A stretch of 43,980 nt of DNA from Gammaproteobacteria bacterium (GCA_024277915.1 JAJRUG010000011.1:1-43980), one strand, 5' to 3'. Counted from the first letter of the stretch, positions 8,025 to 17,780 are shown. Notes: generated by a model from the sequence alone, not told the origin. Made by a program: numbers and translations.

Positions 8025-10775
8025 GTGACAAAAACAGTGCAGGAGGCGCTAGCCGGGCAAGCGACGATTGTCACTGTGAACAATCGGCTCGCGCGCCATT
8101 TACACAGGCGTTTTAATCTTGAGCAGGCGGCCAGCGGTCTCGCCGCCTGGCCGACCCCGGATATATTACCCTGGGGCGCCTGGCTGGAGCGTTTGTGGCA
8201 GCAGTCTTTGGTGGCCAGCGGTGTCGCCGGCAGCAGCGCATTGCTTGGTGAGCAACAGTCCCGGTTCGTATGGGAGTCGGTGATTCGGGAGGACGTACGA
8301 GGCGACCCGTTTCTCAGCCGGCAAACCGTAGTACGCCTGGCTCTGCACAGCTGGCGTAGTTGCTGCGACTGGGAAATCCCGGCTGACACTCTTTTTGAAA
8401 CCGCAGCAACCTTTGATAGCCGGAAATTTGCCCGGTGGGCTGCCAGGTATCGCCAGCACTGCCTGGAGCATCAATGGATCGATCAGTGGATGCTACCCGC
8501 TCTGCTGGTCGAGGATATCCTTAGCGGCCAGCTGAAACCGCCGGCCGAGCTGCTGTTTGCCGGTTTCGACAGCTGGCCGCCGCAGCGACAACGGCTCGCC
8601 CGGCAATTTGAGGCTGCCGGCAGCCAGGTCGGCATGATTCTTGGTAATGATTACAGTGATATTTCTGCAGCGAGCCATGCTCAATCGATCGCTTTTGACA
8701 GTGATCAACAGGAGCTGGATGCTGCAGCGCGCTGGGCAAGGTTGCATATCGAGAATGCCCCGAATGCAAATGTTGCGGTGATCATTCCGGATCTGGCACA
8801 ACGGGCAGCCCAGGTTCGACGGTCGTTTCTGAATATTCTTGCTGCCGGCTGGCAGTCTGCACGTCGATCAACTTCAGATAACGGACATGAGGCGGAAAAT
8901 GTTTCGTCGGTGGGCGTTTCTCCGGTCAATATTTCCTACGGATGGCCATTGTTCGATACCGGCCTGGTACACAGCGCGCTCACCGCCCTTAAATTAGTGA
9001 GAGGGCGTATGGATTATCGGGACCTCGGATTGCTGCTGCGTTCCCGCTATCTGGATGGTGGTTCCGTGGAGCGTAGTGAGCGGGCTGCCCTGGACGTCTG
9101 GCTTCGTCGCCGGATCGGGCCGGAGATTGATCTTGAGTCAGTGATGAAACAAGCAGTCAAGCGGGCCCCCGGCTTTGCTGCGATTCTCAAGAAAACAGCC
9201 ACTTTCCGGGATGGAGCAAAGCGCAGTCAGCTGCCTGCCGAATGGGTGGGATTGCTGAGTGAATTCCTGAGTTCCATCGGCTGGCCCGGCGACGATACGC
9301 TGAGCAGTGAGGAGTATCAGGCCAGCGAAGCCTGGCACCGACTGCTGGAGCAGTTCGCATCCTGTGATCAGGTGTTGGGCAATATTTCAATACAACAAGC
9401 CTGTGATCTGCTGGGGAGCATGGCACACGAACAAATTTTCCAGCCGGAAGGGCCTGATCAAGGTATCCAGGTGCTGGGAATACTGGAAGCCACCGGACAA
9501 CAGTTCGACGCGGTCTGGGTCTGCGGTATGAACAGCGATGTTTGGCCACCCGCAGCAAAACCTGACCCGCTGATCCTGCTGTCGTTACAAAGGCGCCTGC
9601 AGATGCCGGGCGCCAGCCAGCAAGAGGCTCGTGCCCGAGCGAATGCCCAGGTTGTCAGCCTGCTGGTTGGTGCGAGTGAGGCTCGGGTGAGTTGGGTACG
9701 GTGGAAGGAGGATGAGCCTGCCGACCCAAGTCCTTTGATTGAGAGATTGCAAACGGTCGAACCGGCTGCGCTCACTATCAGCACTGCGGAAACCTGGCGA
9801 CAACGCCTCAGCGGGAGTTGCCGTATCGAGTGGCTGGAAGCTGCCGCGGATGTTCCACCGAAACTGTCGGCGACAGAACATGCCCGTGGTGGTGCAGCAC
9901 TGCTTGCCGAGCAAGCAGTATGCCCTGCGCGTGCTTTCATACAGCGGCGACTGGCCGGTGAAGAACTAGAGGTTCCTGCGCTGGGTATTGATGCAGGTAC
10001 CCGGGGGAAAATTGTCCACCATGCACTCGAATGTCTGTATCAGCGTACCGAAGATCGCGCAGCACTTTTGCAGCTTGATGCCGGGCAGCGCCGGCAGCAG
10101 CTCGCGGAGGTCATTGACCATACCTTGTCAAAATATCTTCCGCTGGGCCAGCCCTTTCTGGCAAGGCTGGCTGAGTTTGAAAAAGTTCGCTTGCTGCAGT
10201 TACTGGATCAGTTATTGACGCTTGAACTGGCACGCGACCCCTTTGAAGTCGTTGCCACCGAGCAAAACAGTGTAGTCACGGTTGAACCACTGAAGCTGAA
10301 CATCCGACTGGACCGGGTTGATGAGCTGTCGGGTGGAGCGAAGCTTGTCCTCGATTACAAGACCGGGCAGGTCACCCTGGCCGGGTGGAAAGGTGCCAGG
10401 CTGTCTGAACCGCAATTGCCGCTTTACGCAACGGTTGGCCGAACCAGTGCTGTTGCGTTCGTACAGATCAATGATAGTGGTATCAGAATGATGGGTGTGG
10501 GCGATGAAGGAGTGAATATTGCGGGCATCAGGGAGGTTCCGAAGTTTCTTAAAGGCGGGCCACCGGACTGGCCGGCACTGGTGGAATACTGGCGTCAAAG
10601 TTTGCAAGTGGTAGCGAAAGAATTCGCCACCGGCGATTTCAGGATTGACAGGAGGGACCTGAAGCTTGCAGATGGACCCTACGCGATGCTTACACGTATC
10701 CACGATTTCGATATTGCTGAGCCAGGAGCAGTTGCCGTGGAGACCCGGGGAGGTGTCGATGGCTCCCATTCCTGA
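8025..10775 (+). CDS. PD-(D/E)XK nuclease family DNA repair protein (AddB-like, TIGR03623 type)
   Basis: A 916-residue protein starting at a GTG preceded by an AGG about ten bases upstream. It opens with a helicase-derived, nucleotide-fold-like part (VTVNNRLARHLHRRF near 17-31, PTPDILPWGAWLERLW near 43-58) and ends with a RecB-family nuclease domain: GTRGKIVHHALECLYQ near 657-672, then VLDYKTGQVTL with the catalytic Asp/Lys pair, then EPQLPLYA. This is the arrangement of AddB and of the proteobacterial 'probable DNA repair protein' family, which pairs with an AddA-like helicase-nuclease, here encoded directly downstream with a 17-base overlap. The expected role is processing of double-strand breaks together with that partner. 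Whether the partner is functional is in doubt (see the next entries). Confidence 0.85.
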   Translation: MTKTVQEALAGQATIVTVNNRLARHLHRRFNLEQAASGLAAWPTPDILPWGAWLERLWQQSLVASGVAGSSALLGEQQSRFVWESVIREDVRGDPFLSRQTVVRLALHSWRSCCDWEIPADTLFETAATFDSRKFARWAARYRQHCLEHQWIDQWMLPALLVEDILSGQLKPPAELLFAGFDSWPPQRQRLARQFEAAGSQVGMILGNDYSDISAASHAQSIAFDSDQQELDAAARWARLHIENAPNANVAVIIPDLAQRAAQVRRSFLNILAAGWQSARRSTSDNGHEAENVSSVGVSPVNISYGWPLFDTGLVHSALTALKLVRGRMDYRDLGLLLRSRYLDGGSVERSERAALDVWLRRRIGPEIDLESVMKQAVKRAPGFAAILKKTATFRDGAKRSQLPAEWVGLLSEFLSSIGWPGDDTLSSEEYQASEAWHRLLEQFASCDQVLGNISIQQACDLLGSMAHEQIFQPEGPDQGIQVLGILEATGQQFDAVWVCGMNSDVWPPAAKPDPLILLSLQRRLQMPGASQQEARARANAQVVSLLVGASEARVSWVRWKEDEPADPSPLIERLQTVEPAALTISTAETWRQRLSGSCRIEWLEAAADVPPKLSATEHARGGAALLAEQAVCPARAFIQRRLAGEELEVPALGIDAGTRGKIVHHALECLYQRTEDRAALLQLDAGQRRQQLAEVIDHTLSKYLPLGQPFLARLAEFEKVRLLQLLDQLLTLELARDPFEVVATEQNSVVTVEPLKLNIRLDRVDELSGGAKLVLDYKTGQVTLAGWKGARLSEPQLPLYATVGRTSAVAFVQINDSGIRMMGVGDEGVNIAGIREVPKFLKGGPPDWPALVEYWRQSLQVVAKEFATGDFRIDRRDLKLADGPYAMLTRIHDFDIAEPGAVAVETRGGVDGSHS
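10747..10753 (+). promoter_or_regulatory. Strong Shine-Dalgarno for the AddA-like gene
   Basis: GGGGAGG sits five bases before the ATG at 10759, inside the end of the upstream gene. It fixes the start at 10759 rather than any codon further upstream (the frame is open from 10666) and implies translational coupling. Confidence 0.65.
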
Positions 10776-12762
10776 TCAGCAACAACGCCTGCGAGCGCTC
10801 GATCCTGCTGAGTCTTTTATTGTTCAGGCTCCGGCGGGCTCGGGAAAGACGGGCTTGTTGATTCAGCGTTACCTGGGCTTGCTGGCGGTAGTAGCAGAGC
10901 CGGAAGAAATTCTTGCCATCACGTTTACGCGCAAAGCCGCAGCTGAGCTGCGCCACAGGATCCAGATGGCGCTGCATGATGCCAGGGAGACTATTCAGCC
11001 TGGTGACAAGCGGCTCGATGATGATCATTGGGTATTGACGCGCAAGCTTGCCGCCGCTGTTGTAAAAAGGGATGAGGAACAATCCTGGGAACTCTACCAG
11101 CATCCGGTACGGCTGCGAGTGGGTACGATTGACTCAGTGAACGGTCGGCTGGCCGCCAGTGCACCATTGAGCTCCGGCACGATTTCACTCAACCGCAAAA
11201 CCGATGATGCGAGTGCTTTGTACCAAGAGGCCGCCCGCAAGACTTTGAGTCTTGCCGTGGATTCGGACCAACAGGGTCAGGCAGTTGGCAGACTGTTACA
11301 ACACCTCGGCAACAGCACGGAACGCTTTGAACGACGAATCATCGCAATGCTGGCGTCCAGGGATCAATGGCTGCGGGTACTGGGTTCAGGGCCGGTCACA
11401 GCGGAACTCAGGCAGCAGCTCGAACAGGGCCTCAAGGAAATGGTTGAGAACTCACTGGCAGGGTTACGGCAGGCACTGCCGAAAGAATGTGATGAGCTGA
11501 TTGTGGTGCTGATGGATTATGCAGCGCGCAACCTCCGCAGCGAAAAGCCCGAGTCCATCGTGATCGCCTGGGCTGGCCGGAATAATATGCCAGATCCTGC
11601 CAGCGAAGAGCTGCCCCTGTGGAAGGGTCTGGCAGCGACGCTGCTCACCAGCAACAAGAAAAACATGACCTGGCGCAGGGCGCTAAACAAGAACCTGGGA
11701 TTTCCACCCTCGGGTAAGGAACAGAAAGAACAGCTGGCAAGCCTGGTTGCAAAGTTTGCCGATGTGCCGGCGCTACGCAGCAGGTTAGCTGAAGCTGCCT
11801 CACTGCCCGAACCTTTCTATACGGATCAGCAATGGGAGATATTGGAGGCATTACTGTCGGTGCTGCCGATAGCGGCGGCTCATCTCAAACTGGTATTTGC
11901 CGCGCGCGGCGAAACCGACTTCGCCGAGATTGCGCATGAAGCGCTGCAATCCCTTGGGGAAGAAGGGCGGCCGAGTGAACTGGGGCTCTCGCTGGACTAT
12001 CAGATCAGCCACATACTGGTGGACGAGTTTCAGGATACATCCAGAACCCAGTTTCAGCTGCTCGATGCGCTAACCCGCGGGTGGATGCCCGGTGACGGGC
12101 GTACGCTGTTTCTGGTCGGTGACCCGATGCAATCCATCTATCGGTTTCGCGAAGCAGATGTCAGTCTTTATGCACGTGCTCGTGATTTTGGAATCGGGGA
12201 AGTCCGGCTGGAGTCTCTGAGTCTGGAGGCTAATTTTCGCTCCGAGCCCGGGATAGTTGAATGGACGAATAAAGTGTTTGATCTTCTTTGCGAGGAACCC
12301 GAGGATGTTGCTATTGGCGCTGTGTCTTTTGGTTCGAGTATCGCGGTTCGCCCTGGTTCATCAGATAGTGGCATCCACCTTCACTGGTGTCCTCACAATG
12401 AAAAAACCGGTGAGGCTGAGCGCATTGTCGGAATTGTCCGCAAATGTCTGGCCGCATCAGATACTGAAAACGTTGCGATCCTGGTGCGTAGCCGAGGCCA
12501 TGCTTTGGCAACGGTGTCTGCATTGCGCAAGGCATCTATTCCTTTTCAGGGCAGGGGCCTGGACTCTCTCGGCCAGCGCAGCGTAGTACAGGATCTCACC
12601 GCACTTACCCGGTCATTGAGTCATGTCGGTGACAGGCTGGCATGGCTGGCTTTATTGCGGTCTCCCTGGTTCGGATTGAGTCTTGCAGATCTGCATGCGC
12701 TGGCGACTTTCGATCGTGACGCCAGTGTATGGGATTTGATTAACAATGCTGCGGCCCTGTAA
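10759..12762 (+). CDS. AddA-like helicase, N-terminal part (667 aa) up to the in-frame stop
   Basis: This half carries the ATP-binding core of a superfamily 1A helicase: Q-motif region (QQQRLRALDP, 7-16), Walker A APAGSGKT (24-31), motif Ia with FTRKAAAELRHR, motif II DEFQD (422-426), motif III/IV LVGDPMQSIYRFREAD and NFRSEPGIVEW. It ends in domain 2 after LRSPWFGLSLADLHAL. It lacks motifs V and VI and the nuclease domain, so alone it would not be expected to hydrolyse ATP productively or cut DNA. Its start overlaps the AddB-like gene by 17 bases. Confidence 0.8.
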   Translation: MAPIPDQQQRLRALDPAESFIVQAPAGSGKTGLLIQRYLGLLAVVAEPEEILAITFTRKAAAELRHRIQMALHDARETIQPGDKRLDDDHWVLTRKLAAAVVKRDEEQSWELYQHPVRLRVGTIDSVNGRLAASAPLSSGTISLNRKTDDASALYQEAARKTLSLAVDSDQQGQAVGRLLQHLGNSTERFERRIIAMLASRDQWLRVLGSGPVTAELRQQLEQGLKEMVENSLAGLRQALPKECDELIVVLMDYAARNLRSEKPESIVIAWAGRNNMPDPASEELPLWKGLAATLLTSNKKNMTWRRALNKNLGFPPSGKEQKEQLASLVAKFADVPALRSRLAEAASLPEPFYTDQQWEILEALLSVLPIAAAHLKLVFAARGETDFAEIAHEALQSLGEEGRPSELGLSLDYQISHILVDEFQDTSRTQFQLLDALTRGWMPGDGRTLFLVGDPMQSIYRFREADVSLYARARDFGIGEVRLESLSLEANFRSEPGIVEWTNKVFDLLCEEPEDVAIGAVSFGSSIAVRPGSSDSGIHLHWCPHNEKTGEAERIVGIVRKCLAASDTENVAILVRSRGHALATVSALRKASIPFQGRGLDSLGQRSVVQDLTALTRSLSHVGDRLAWLALLRSPWFGLSLADLHALATFDRDASVWDLINNAAAL

Positions 12763-14187
12763 GGCCTGAGTGCAGAAGGCCGCCTTCGAATTGATCGGCA
12801 AAAAGCCCACCTCGCAGATGCCCTGAATAGCAAGGGTCAGTTTCGCCTGCGGGATTGGGTGGAAGGAGTCTGGCAGGAGTTGGGCGGCGCTGCGATTATT
12901 ACCGACTCAGATGAGTTCGACTGCGTGAATGGTTTTTTTGATTATCTTGATATTGTCGATAGCGGTGGCGATTGCGCTGACGTAGTTGATTTGATTGAAC
13001 CGCTGAGCAAACAACCTGTTTCTGCGCCGCTGACATCGGCACGGGTGCAAATCATGACCATGCACAAGGCAAAAGGGCTGGAATTCGATACGGTTATTTT
13101 ACCCGGGCTGGGCTACAAAACACGTGTGAGTGATCGCCCGGCCTTGTTGTTATCGCAAGAGGTTCATAACCCGGAGCAGTCTTGTCCGCTGCTCGCACCG
13201 ATCGGGAAGAGCGGAGCAGATGAGGACCCTGTCCACGAATTCCTGTGGGGTTTTGAACAGCAGCAGGACAGGCGCGAGCAAATCCGGCTGCTCTATGTGG
13301 CCACAACGCGGGCGAAAAAGAAGTTACACCTGTTTGCTCAACTGAGCTGCAATCAGGATGGCGAGCTCAAGGAGCCGGCAGCCTCGACGCTGCTTGGCCG
13401 TTTGTGGCCGGCAATAAAAAATGATCTTTCCGCAACCGATGAGCAGATTATTGTGCAACATGCACAGCACATGAAAGATCATGGCAGTGAACCGGATTGG
13501 CTTCAGATCCCCATTCGACGCTTGCCGGCCGAATGGCAACGACCAGCCCCCCCGGAATCCTGCAGTGTGAGCGGCGAAACAGTTCCGGCCGGTCAGCAAC
13601 CCGTTGTGTTCGATTGGGCAAGTCGCTGGGCGATGCAGGTCGGTTCAGTGGTACACCTTTGCCTGCAACACATCACAGAGACAGGAACAGACGGCTGTGA
13701 TCTCTCAGCAGGCGGGCCGCTCCAGCTGTTTGCCGAGCGAATGCTGAAATACAAGGGAACCGACAGGGACTCCCTTGAGCGCGCGGTCAATCGTGTCATG
13801 ACAGCGCTGACCACGACACTGGCAGATGAACGCGGGCGCTGGATATTGTCTGCCACCCATCAGGATGCAGCCACTGAGTTACCTGTTACGGTATGTGATC
13901 AACATGGTTTCAGAAACCTCGTGCTGGATCGGACCTTCCTCTGTGAGAATGGTGACCGATGGATTATTGATTACAAAACCAGTAGCCACGAAGGCGGAGA
14001 TTTGAATACTTTTCTCGAATCAGAAGCCGAACGATACCACCCGCAGCTGGCAGCATATCGCGATGCCATGGCGCGACAGGGCAGCGAGAAAATACGCACG
14101 GCATTGTATTTCCCGTTACTCGGTGTGTTGCATGAGGTTGAAACAGACAGCCGTAAGGCTGGCTCCGGGAATCCAACATACCGTTGA
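12763..14187 (+). CDS. AddA-like helicase, C-terminal part (motifs V-VI and nuclease domain)
   Basis: Directly after the TAA the same frame continues for 474 codons. The first possible start is a GTG at 12859, which has no good ribosome site and lies inside a conserved region, so it is unlikely to be a natural start. Visible motifs are IMTMHKAKGLEFDTVILPG (helicase motif V), RLLYVATTRAKKKLHLF (motif VI), and near the end a RecB-type nuclease site with LDRTFLC, then WIIDYKTSS (catalytic Asp and Lys) and YHPQLAAYRDAM. These are the pieces missing from the first half. Confidence 0.7.
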   Translation, partial: GLSAEGRLRIDRQKAHLADALNSKGQFRLRDWVEGVWQELGGAAIITDSDEFDCVNGFFDYLDIVDSGGDCADVVDLIEPLSKQPVSAPLTSARVQIMTMHKAKGLEFDTVILPGLGYKTRVSDRPALLLSQEVHNPEQSCPLLAPIGKSGADEDPVHEFLWGFEQQQDRREQIRLLYVATTRAKKKLHLFAQLSCNQDGELKEPAASTLLGRLWPAIKNDLSATDEQIIVQHAQHMKDHGSEPDWLQIPIRRLPAEWQRPAPPESCSVSGETVPAGQQPVVFDWASRWAMQVGSVVHLCLQHITETGTDGCDLSAGGPLQLFAERMLKYKGTDRDSLERAVNRVMTALTTTLADERGRWILSATHQDAATELPVTVCDQHGFRNLVLDRTFLCENGDRWIIDYKTSSHEGGDLNTFLESEAERYHPQLAAYRDAMARQGSEKIRTALYFPLLGVLHEVETDSRKAGSGNPTYR

Positions 14188-14292
14188 TGTCAGAGGACAC
14201 CAGCACCTGTCCTCGGGGTTTACCGCTATCTTAACTTTTATGTCACTCACGCATTGGCTGTGTGAGGTGCCAATCATTCGGAATTACCCTGA

Positions 14293-15051
14293 TCACAAGG
14301 AACCTGCCAGCGAAAATTCATACCCGCCTTGCGGGCTTGCCGGCCCCAGTAAACCAAGATCCTGGCTAAGGTTCTTCGGGGCGCCGGGTCGTGCAGCGAT
14401 GCGGCCTTTCAATTCGTAATTTGCCGGGGGTGTCAGGAAAAGTTCAGCATCGATCTCGAACGGTCCGCCAATATCCCGGACAGTGCCGCTGAGGCTCTTG
14501 TCCTCACCGACGCTCTCGACATCGAACAAGACTTCGAATCCCGCAGTCACTGCAGTCTGCGTTCCACGCTCAGGTACAAGAATATAGTTTCCGATTCTGA
14601 CTGTTCCGATCAAGCTGCGAAACCACCCGTCAGCAGCTTCGAGGTGGTCAATCCGGGAGGAGATTTCGCCACCCGCCGATGACAGGTTCAGCGCCTTTGA
14701 AAACGGTTTGATATCAGCTGCAATTTCCAGATTGGATACCGAAAGTGTGCCTCCGGCGGATAACGCCAAATGACCATTGGCGAACCCACCCGGCAGGTCA
14801 GAACGAATATCCATGCTCAGTTTACCGACCAGCAGCGCAAGGGGCGCGATGTCCCATTCAATCTCACGCAGTACCAGCCCCTGTATGTTGATGGTGCGTG
14901 CTTTACCCTGCCACAGGGTGCCACTGACACTGCCAAGCTGAATGCCCGTTCCGTCGGTGATTGAAGCCAATATTCGGGCGGGGGGTGATGAGAGCAGAAA
15001 CAGCAGCAGCGCAACGCCGCCGGCAATGGCCAGGATACGGTGTTGTTTCAT
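14293..15051 (-). CDS. gspN: Type II secretion system protein N
   Basis: 252 residues from the ATG at 15051, which overlaps the gspM stop by one base (TGATG); a 260-residue version from 15075 is possible. It has one N-terminal membrane helix (ILAIAGGVALLLFLLSSPPA) and a periplasmic beta-rich domain with GTLWQGKARTINIQGL and IEWDIAPLALLVGKL, the characteristic GspN stretch. GspN is an accessory inner-membrane component present only in some type II systems, and its exact role is not settled. It is the last gene of the gspG-N operon. A 105-base gap separates it from the convergent helicase gene. Confidence 0.9.
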   Translation of the reverse strand: MKQHRILAIAGGVALLLFLLSSPPARILASITDGTGIQLGSVSGTLWQGKARTINIQGLVLREIEWDIAPLALLVGKLSMDIRSDLPGGFANGHLALSAGGTLSVSNLEIAADIKPFSKALNLSSAGGEISSRIDHLEAADGWFRSLIGTVRIGNYILVPERGTQTAVTAGFEVLFDVESVGEDKSLSGTVRDIGGPFEIDAELFLTPPANYELKGRIAARPGAPKNLSQDLGLLGPASPQGGYEFSLAGSL

Positions 15052-15530
15052 CAGCGAGCCAGTACGAGGTTGCAATTAACCCGCCCGGTTTCCTGAGCAG
15101 TGTCGATGCTGGCTGATACTGTGATCAGTGCAAATTCACTCTGCAGTTGAGCCAGCCAGGCCACCATGCCATCAAAGGGAACATTTTCAAAACGCAGTCG
15201 AATCTTGCTGGCACCATCAGGCTGGTTTCGTTTCAGATAGGCGCCAAGGCCGTGGCTGCGAGTGGTTCGATCGACGAGTACCACCAGAGACTGGGTTGCT
15301 CCGGTTGCAAGTGTTGCAGCCGTGCCGGATACAGGTCCAAAGCGCCCACCCACGCGTTCCAGGTCCTGCAGCATTTCCAGCTTCTGATCAATACGCCGCT
15401 CAGCGAGTACCTTGCCGTTAACGACCGGACGTATCCCGATTACGATGATCAATGCAATGACAACAAGAACTCCCGCTGTTAATACCAGCAGCCTTTCTCT
15501 TGGAGCGAGTTGTTGAAGCCAGCGATTCAT
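15051..15530 (-). CDS. gspM: Type II secretion system protein M
   Basis: The frame is open from 15671, but the natural start is the ATG at 15530 (MNRWLQQLAPRERLLVLTAG), 10 bases after the gspL stop. This gives 159 residues, the usual GspM size. It has a short cytoplasmic start, one membrane helix (about 17-37, LVLTAGVLVVIALIIVIGIR), then a coiled coil and a small periplasmic ferredoxin-like domain that ends with FALITVSASIDT and VNCNLVLAR. GspM pairs with GspL in the inner-membrane platform that connects the ATPase to the pseudopilus. No clear Shine-Dalgarno precedes it, so coupling to gspL is likely. Confidence 0.9.
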   Translation of the reverse strand: MNRWLQQLAPRERLLVLTAGVLVVIALIIVIGIRPVVNGKVLAERRIDQKLEMLQDLERVGGRFGPVSGTAATLATGATQSLVVLVDRTTRSHGLGAYLKRNQPDGASKIRLRFENVPFDGMVAWLAQLQSEFALITVSASIDTAQETGRVNCNLVLAR

Positions 15531-15540
15531 TTGTGGTGTG

Positions 15541-16821
15541 TCATCGCAGAGGTGGTTTGATTCGTATGCGGCCATCGATGAAATCACCTGATGCGCTGGC
15601 AGATTGTATTTCAGCGTCGAGGCCACTTGTTTCGCTGACCTGCTGCTGGATTTTGTCCAGTGTTTCAACACCAGGTGCCCGCAGTTTCAATTCCATCAGA
15701 CTGGCCCTGAAATTGAGCGACTCAAGATGTGCCTCCGGCTGGTTGCTCACGGCAGTGGCAACGGCTTGCAGCGTGTCAAGAAATGGCATTGCACCTGAAG
15801 AATTGCCGGCTGATTGGCCCCGGGCCCGAAGCAGCGAATCCATCTGCTGCCGAACAGGCTCGCGGATCGTTTTCACGTCGGGAAAAGCATATCGGAACGC
15901 GGCTTCTATTTCCGTGTCGAGTTGTGCTTCCAGCCGGTTCATCTCTCTTAGTTCGATGTAGTTGAAGCCGATCAGAAGAGTGCCAAATGCGACCAGCAGC
16001 GATGCAGCGATGCGCCATTGTGGCCAGTGAACTGCGAGATTTGAACGGCGTGCAAAGGCTCCTTGCAATAAATTTACTCCCGGGCGAGCAGCAATATGCC
16101 GGGCAAGATGAGGCAACGATCCGCCGGCCAGTACTTTAATATCGATGGTCTCTATCTCGCCCCGCAATTTATCCCAGATCACACCCAGGTCTTCGTTGCT
16201 TTGGGTGGCGCAATATACCTGCAGGTTGACGGGAACCTGTGTTTCTTCTTCGTTCGCGAGGTGTTGTCGTGCTAACCAGAGATCCAGCATGGTTTGCAGT
16301 TCGGGAATATCAATGACACTGACTTCGCCATGGGTATCTTTCAGAATAGCGCAGGGGGGTTCCGCCGCATCATCGATCAACAGAATGCTCGTTGCCGGCA
16401 TCTCGCCGATGGCATCGCTATCAGCATAGAGTGCAGAGAGTTCCAGGCCGGCAGCGGCAAATTGACTGACCCAGCCGGCGATTTTTTCCCGGCTGACAAC
16501 CGCCACCGCGATATTGCCATCCGATGCGCGCCGCGCGGAAACGAAGTGGAGGTTTTCGATATCATCCGCCACGGATTCTTCGAGCGCGAATGGCAGGATC
16601 TGCTGCACTTTGCTACGGCTGCCGGGAGGGATCTGGGTATTGGTTCGAAGTACATCGATAGAAGGCGCCAGGCCGATCACCCTGCGACCGGCTGCTGTTA
16701 CTGCGGCATCAACCAGTTTGCCGCTGAATGGGCCGGCCACGACTGTGCCCGCCTGGTCAACCGCAATCCAGTCGGCCAGTTCCGGGTTATTATTCAGTCG
16801 AATTATCAGGAATTCACTCAT
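15541..16821 (-). CDS. gspL: Type II secretion system protein L
   Basis: A 426-residue bitopic protein. The cytoplasmic actin-like part (about 1-250) includes QQILPFALEESVADDIENLH, typical of GspL. It is followed by one membrane helix around 270-288 (WRIAASLLVAFGTLLIGF), a coiled stretch and a periplasmic domain that ends with SGDFIDGRIRIKPP. GspL recruits the GspE ATPase to the membrane and binds GspM. Its ATG overlaps the gspK stop by four bases (ATGA). GspE itself is not in this window. Confidence 0.92.
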   Translation of the reverse strand: MSEFLIIRLNNNPELADWIAVDQAGTVVAGPFSGKLVDAAVTAAGRRVIGLAPSIDVLRTNTQIPPGSRSKVQQILPFALEESVADDIENLHFVSARRASDGNIAVAVVSREKIAGWVSQFAAAGLELSALYADSDAIGEMPATSILLIDDAAEPPCAILKDTHGEVSVIDIPELQTMLDLWLARQHLANEEETQVPVNLQVYCATQSNEDLGVIWDKLRGEIETIDIKVLAGGSLPHLARHIAARPGVNLLQGAFARRSNLAVHWPQWRIAASLLVAFGTLLIGFNYIELREMNRLEAQLDTEIEAAFRYAFPDVKTIREPVRQQMDSLLRARGQSAGNSSGAMPFLDTLQAVATAVSNQPEAHLESLNFRASLMELKLRAPGVETLDKIQQQVSETSGLDAEIQSASASGDFIDGRIRIKPPLR

Positions 16822-17780
16822 GTTTCATCCACAACGGGTTTGACCGGGACGGGCAGATCGTAGCTGCGCAGCAGTGGAACGACATTCTGACTATCCCTTC
16901 TCAGCAAACTGTACATAGTCAGGCGAGTGCTGCCAATAGAAACAACCACTGTCAGGCCAAAGTATTCGGTGGTTACATCGAGCAGCGCCAGGACTGCCGG
17001 GCTGACCTGGCCGGAAAATCCCGTTGTGTCATTGAAGGGCCGGTCTGCAAGGAGGCTTTCGACAATGGAGGCAGAAAGGCCCGCATCAAGAGCCTCTATA
17101 ACTTCCGGGCTCGCGGTGTTGACGTTGACGTAACTGCCGGTCGGGGAATTCGGGGGCAGGGCGGACAAATGGGGCGCCAGTTTTTCATAGCTTTCCTGGT
17201 CGAATCCTTCCACGGCCATTAATTCAGTGGTTGAGGTAAACCAAAAGTTTGCTGTTTTATAGGGTGGGTTCTTCGAAGTATAAGTATCATCTTCCGCACC
17301 TGTAATCTCGGCAAAATCATCCGGATCAATCCAGTCGACTACAGCATCGGCCAGTCCGGGATCCAGCTCCAGGATTTCCAGCAGCCGCTGCAATTGCTGG
17401 TAAGCGATGTCCTCCCGCTGGCCATTGGCATCGAGCAGTTTATTGAGGTTGAAACGCCCCTGTAAATCGACAATAGAGCCCTCCACCATACCTCCCTCGA
17501 TGGCTCTTGGCGGTAAATCCCCTGCCCACCAATCTTCGAGAGAGTCAACCGGGTTCCCTTGTCGGCCAAGATCAGATCTCAGCAAATCGATGACCAGGCT
17601 TTCAACACCAAGTGCCTGCTGCTGCGCAAGATCCCTGGTCAGCACAGCTTCTGTCCGGCGCAGATCCAGGTTGAGTTTCCATACCAGTTCCACTGCCAGT
17701 ATGGTTGCCAGTGTGACAATCAGCAATGCAGTCAGGGCGGCGATACCGCGTTGCTGCCTGGCCGCATGCAGCATCTTCAC
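16818..17780 (-). CDS. gspK: Type II secretion system minor pseudopilin K
   Basis: 320 residues with a prepilin-type start (QQRGIAALTALLIVTLATIL) in which the glycine precedes the cleavage site and, as usual for GspK, the mature chain lacks the fifth-position glutamate. The large globular domain contains VDLQGRFNLNKLL, VVDWIDPDD and YVNVNTASPEVIEAL, all GspK hallmarks. GspK caps the pseudopilus tip with GspI and GspJ. The start is GTG at 17780 (with an ATG two codons later), overlapping the gspJ stop by four bases. Confidence 0.93.
   Translation of the reverse strand: MKMLHAARQQRGIAALTALLIVTLATILAVELVWKLNLDLRRTEAVLTRDLAQQQALGVESLVIDLLRSDLGRQGNPVDSLEDWWAGDLPPRAIEGGMVEGSIVDLQGRFNLNKLLDANGQREDIAYQQLQRLLEILELDPGLADAVVDWIDPDDFAEITGAEDDTYTSKNPPYKTANFWFTSTTELMAVEGFDQESYEKLAPHLSALPPNSPTGSYVNVNTASPEVIEALDAGLSASIVESLLADRPFNDTTGFSGQVSPAVLALLDVTTEYFGLTVVVSIGSTRLTMYSLLRRDSQNVVPLLRSYDLPVPVKPVVDET

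Larger units (their letters stand above)
10759..14187 (+). pseudogene. AddA-like UvrD helicase/RecB-nuclease gene interrupted by an in-frame TAA
   Basis: Read as one frame, 10759-14187 encodes 1142 residues with all parts of an AddA-like protein in order: Walker A at 24-31 (APAGSGKT), DEFQD at 422-426, GDPMQSIYRFREAD, NFRSEP, then MTMHKAKGLEF, LLYVATTRAKKK, and a C-terminal nuclease motif IIDYKTSS. The codon at 12760-12762 is TAA, between NNAAAL and GLSAEGRL. The frame stays the same on both sides and no motif is missing. The simplest reading is a single substitution (for example CAA to TAA) in the strain, or a base-call error. Stop-codon readthrough or two separately made halves are less likely; the second half has no convincing start of its own near the break. 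Confidence 0.8.

Noticed and set aside
14193-14214. Hairpin GAGGACA-loop-TGTCCTC after the helicase gene
   Set aside because: Seven-bp stem, but followed by GGGGTTTA and no real T-run; not convincing as a terminator.
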